Source: Candidatus Zipacnadia bacterium (GTDB lineage: Bacteria > Armatimonadota > Zipacnadia > Zipacnadales > UBA5352). Taken from it: 16,383 nt of DNA. Both the position numbers and the translations under genes were made by a program. Shown piece after piece: positions 15,342 through 16,383 of this stretch. The stretch covers positions 1-16,383 of the forward strand of contig JALGUI010000018.1 of assembly GCA_029820915.1 (NCBI GenBank). Reading direction: 5' to 3'. Numbering within the stretch: the first letter of the stretch is position 1; every line of letters starts with the position of its first letter. The notes under the pieces are model-generated. The model had not been told where the DNA came from. It searched no databases and saw nothing but the letters and a program-made list of their open reading frames with translations.

Positions 15342-16145
15342 ATGGGCATCTACATCTGCCCGAACTGCGGGGCCGTAGTGCAGCAAAGCGACACCAACTG
15401 CATGGAATGTGGCGCCAACATCGCCGATGCGGAGCGCGAGCTGACCCACCGCGCGAAGCAGGAGCGCGGCGGCGGTCCCATGGTAGGCGACGTGACGGCC
15501 GTGCAGGGCGCGGCCGCCGGCATGGCCGAGGCGGGCGAGACCTCCGAGAAGGTCCGCCTCAAGGAGTTCGACAAGCAGCTCGCCAGGAAGCTCGCGCGCG
15601 AGCGCGCCGCCGTCGTGGTCACGGTCGTGATCGCGCTGATCGTCGGCGGCGTCATCTTCGTGCTGGGCCTCGGCGCGCTCGGCAAGGCCGGCGGCATGGA
15701 GGCGCTCAAGGCGCTCAGCTACGGCGAACTGCGCGATAAGGGCCTGGGGGCCTTCGCCGACCAGACCTTCATGGCGACGCTGATGATCCTGCTGGGGCTC
15801 GCGGGCCTGCTGTGCGCCGCCGGACAGATTCACCGCTTCGTCGTCGGCCAGAAGGCCATCGCCCAGGTCAAGCGCGGCGAGCGCCCGGACGTGATCGGCA
15901 TCAGCCCGCTGACCTGGTACGGGCTGCTGATCGCCTCCTTCGTGTGCGCCCCGCTGGGGATCATCCTGGGGATCGTCTTCAAGTTCGGACAGGACGAGGA
16001 GACGCGCCGGTTGGGCGGCTCGATGGTCACGAGCGCGGTCATCGCGGTGGCGGTGGTGGCGGCGCACCTGATCTGGAACGCCGTCGCGGGCTTCGCCACG
16101 CAGGCCGGCGCCACCACAAACACCCCCGCGAGCGCGGGCAAGTAG
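15342..16145 (+). CDS. Zinc-ribbon membrane protein of unknown function
   Basis: The 267-residue protein begins with a zinc ribbon, CPNC at 6-9 and CMEC at 20-23, typical of the short N-terminal ribbons on many bacterial membrane proteins. A charged linker (about 30-87) follows, then four membrane helices at about 88-112, 142-163, 191-213 and 228-250, and a short Ala/Thr-rich tail. With four helices, both the ribbon and the tail should be cytosolic. The ATG at 15342 has GAGAGG six bases upstream. It is the only plus-strand gene, divergent from the DUF6785-type gene, with a promoter match at 15136-15165. I cannot assign a function; similar architectures are annotated only as zinc-ribbon domain proteins. 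Confidence 0.85.
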   Translation: MGIYICPNCGAVVQQSDTNCMECGANIADAERELTHRAKQERGGGPMVGDVTAVQGAAAGMAEAGETSEKVRLKEFDKQLARKLARERAAVVVTVVIALIVGGVIFVLGLGALGKAGGMEALKALSYGELRDKGLGAFADQTFMATLMILLGLAGLLCAAGQIHRFVVGQKAIAQVKRGERPDVIGISPLTWYGLLIASFVCAPLGIILGIVFKFGQDEETRRLGGSMVTSAVIAVAVVAAHLIWNAVAGFATQAGATTNTPASAGK

Positions 16146-16169
16146 GCCGGCGGGCGGCCCGCGCCGGCC
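16145..16169 (+). terminator. Hairpin at the stop codon of the zinc-ribbon gene
   Basis: GGCCGGCG (16145-16152), whose first base is the last base of the TAG stop, pairs with CGCCGGCC (16162-16169) around a 9-nt loop. There is no T-tract, so this is at most a weak intrinsic terminator. Confidence 0.35.
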
Positions 16170-16181
16170 GCCGCCATGCGT

Positions 16182-16383
16182 CGTGTGCCGCCAACGCCCT
16201 CGTTGGCGGAATGGCGCCGCCTGCCCTACCTTCCATGCAAGCCGGGAGTCCAGGCGCCTCGCCTGGACGCGGCGCGCAGCGCCGCCGCCGCTGCCGTCTG
16301 TCGTCGCCGTTGCCGTGTGCCGCCAACGCCCTCGTTGGCGGAATGGCGCCGCCTGCCCTACCTTCCCTGCAGGCCGGGAGTCC
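16182..16383. repeat. Tandem repeat, 132-bp period, running off the window
   Basis: The 70-bp segments 16182-16251 and 16314-16383 match at 68 of 70 positions at a fixed offset of 132 bases. Each contains a hairpin of CCGCCAACG and CGTTGGCGG with a CCCT loop (16188-16209 and 16320-16341). Between them lies a second hairpin, TCCAGGCG/CGCCTGGA with a 3-nt loop (16249-16267), whose AGGCG/CGCCT core resembles the arms of the palindromic elements elsewhere in the window. The rest of this 238-bp stretch shows no gene. The second unit is cut by the window edge, so copy number is unknown. Confidence 0.85.

Overview
This is a GC-rich bacterial chromosomal window with ten coding sequences. All are on the minus strand except the last complete gene. 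No rRNA, tRNA, CRISPR array, phage gene or transposase is visible. The gene set suggests a free-living bacterium of the Armatimonadota/Planctomycetota kind. The main reasons are the large DUF6785-type membrane protein, an M28-like/FtsX fusion, a Gfo/Idh/MocA oxidoreductase and many palindromic repeats in the spacers. This placement is an inference from gene content, not a phylogeny.

On the minus strand, read from high to low coordinates, the first block is 15105-8278. It holds a many-pass DUF6785/DUF6784-type membrane protein, followed after 72 bp by a 1584-residue fusion. The fusion has a signal peptide, PA-like domain, M28-peptidase-like domain, coiled coil, three membrane helices, an FtsX/MacB-type permease and a cytosolic tail. 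Its peptidase motifs lack the expected catalytic and zinc-binding residues, and no ABC ATPase is nearby. I consider this pair the least described content of the window. Diverging from it on the plus strand (15342-16145) is a zinc-ribbon protein with four membrane helices, behind a good extended -10 promoter.

The second block (8204-5008) holds an alpha/alpha-barrel protein related to the terpene cyclase fold, a Gfo/Idh/MocA dehydrogenase, and a PHP-domain phosphoesterase with its own sigma-70-like promoter. The third block (4778-1) is housekeeping. Dihydrolipoyl dehydrogenase lies 24 bp from the bifunctional NAD(P)HX repair enzyme. A cytosolic glycerophosphodiester phosphodiesterase then overlaps thiD by an ATGA junction, and the start of one further gene runs off the edge.

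The spacers are all shorter than 250 bp but are full of structure. Two clearly homologous inverted-repeat elements (1626-1731 and 4876-4982) share arms, arm spacing and flanks, and a diverged third lies at 5917-5994. An exact 31-bp repeat occurs once in a spacer and once inside the 3' end of the PHP gene. A tandem repeat of 132-bp period begins after the zinc-ribbon gene and runs out of the window. Several gene ends carry GC-rich hairpins without a T-tract.
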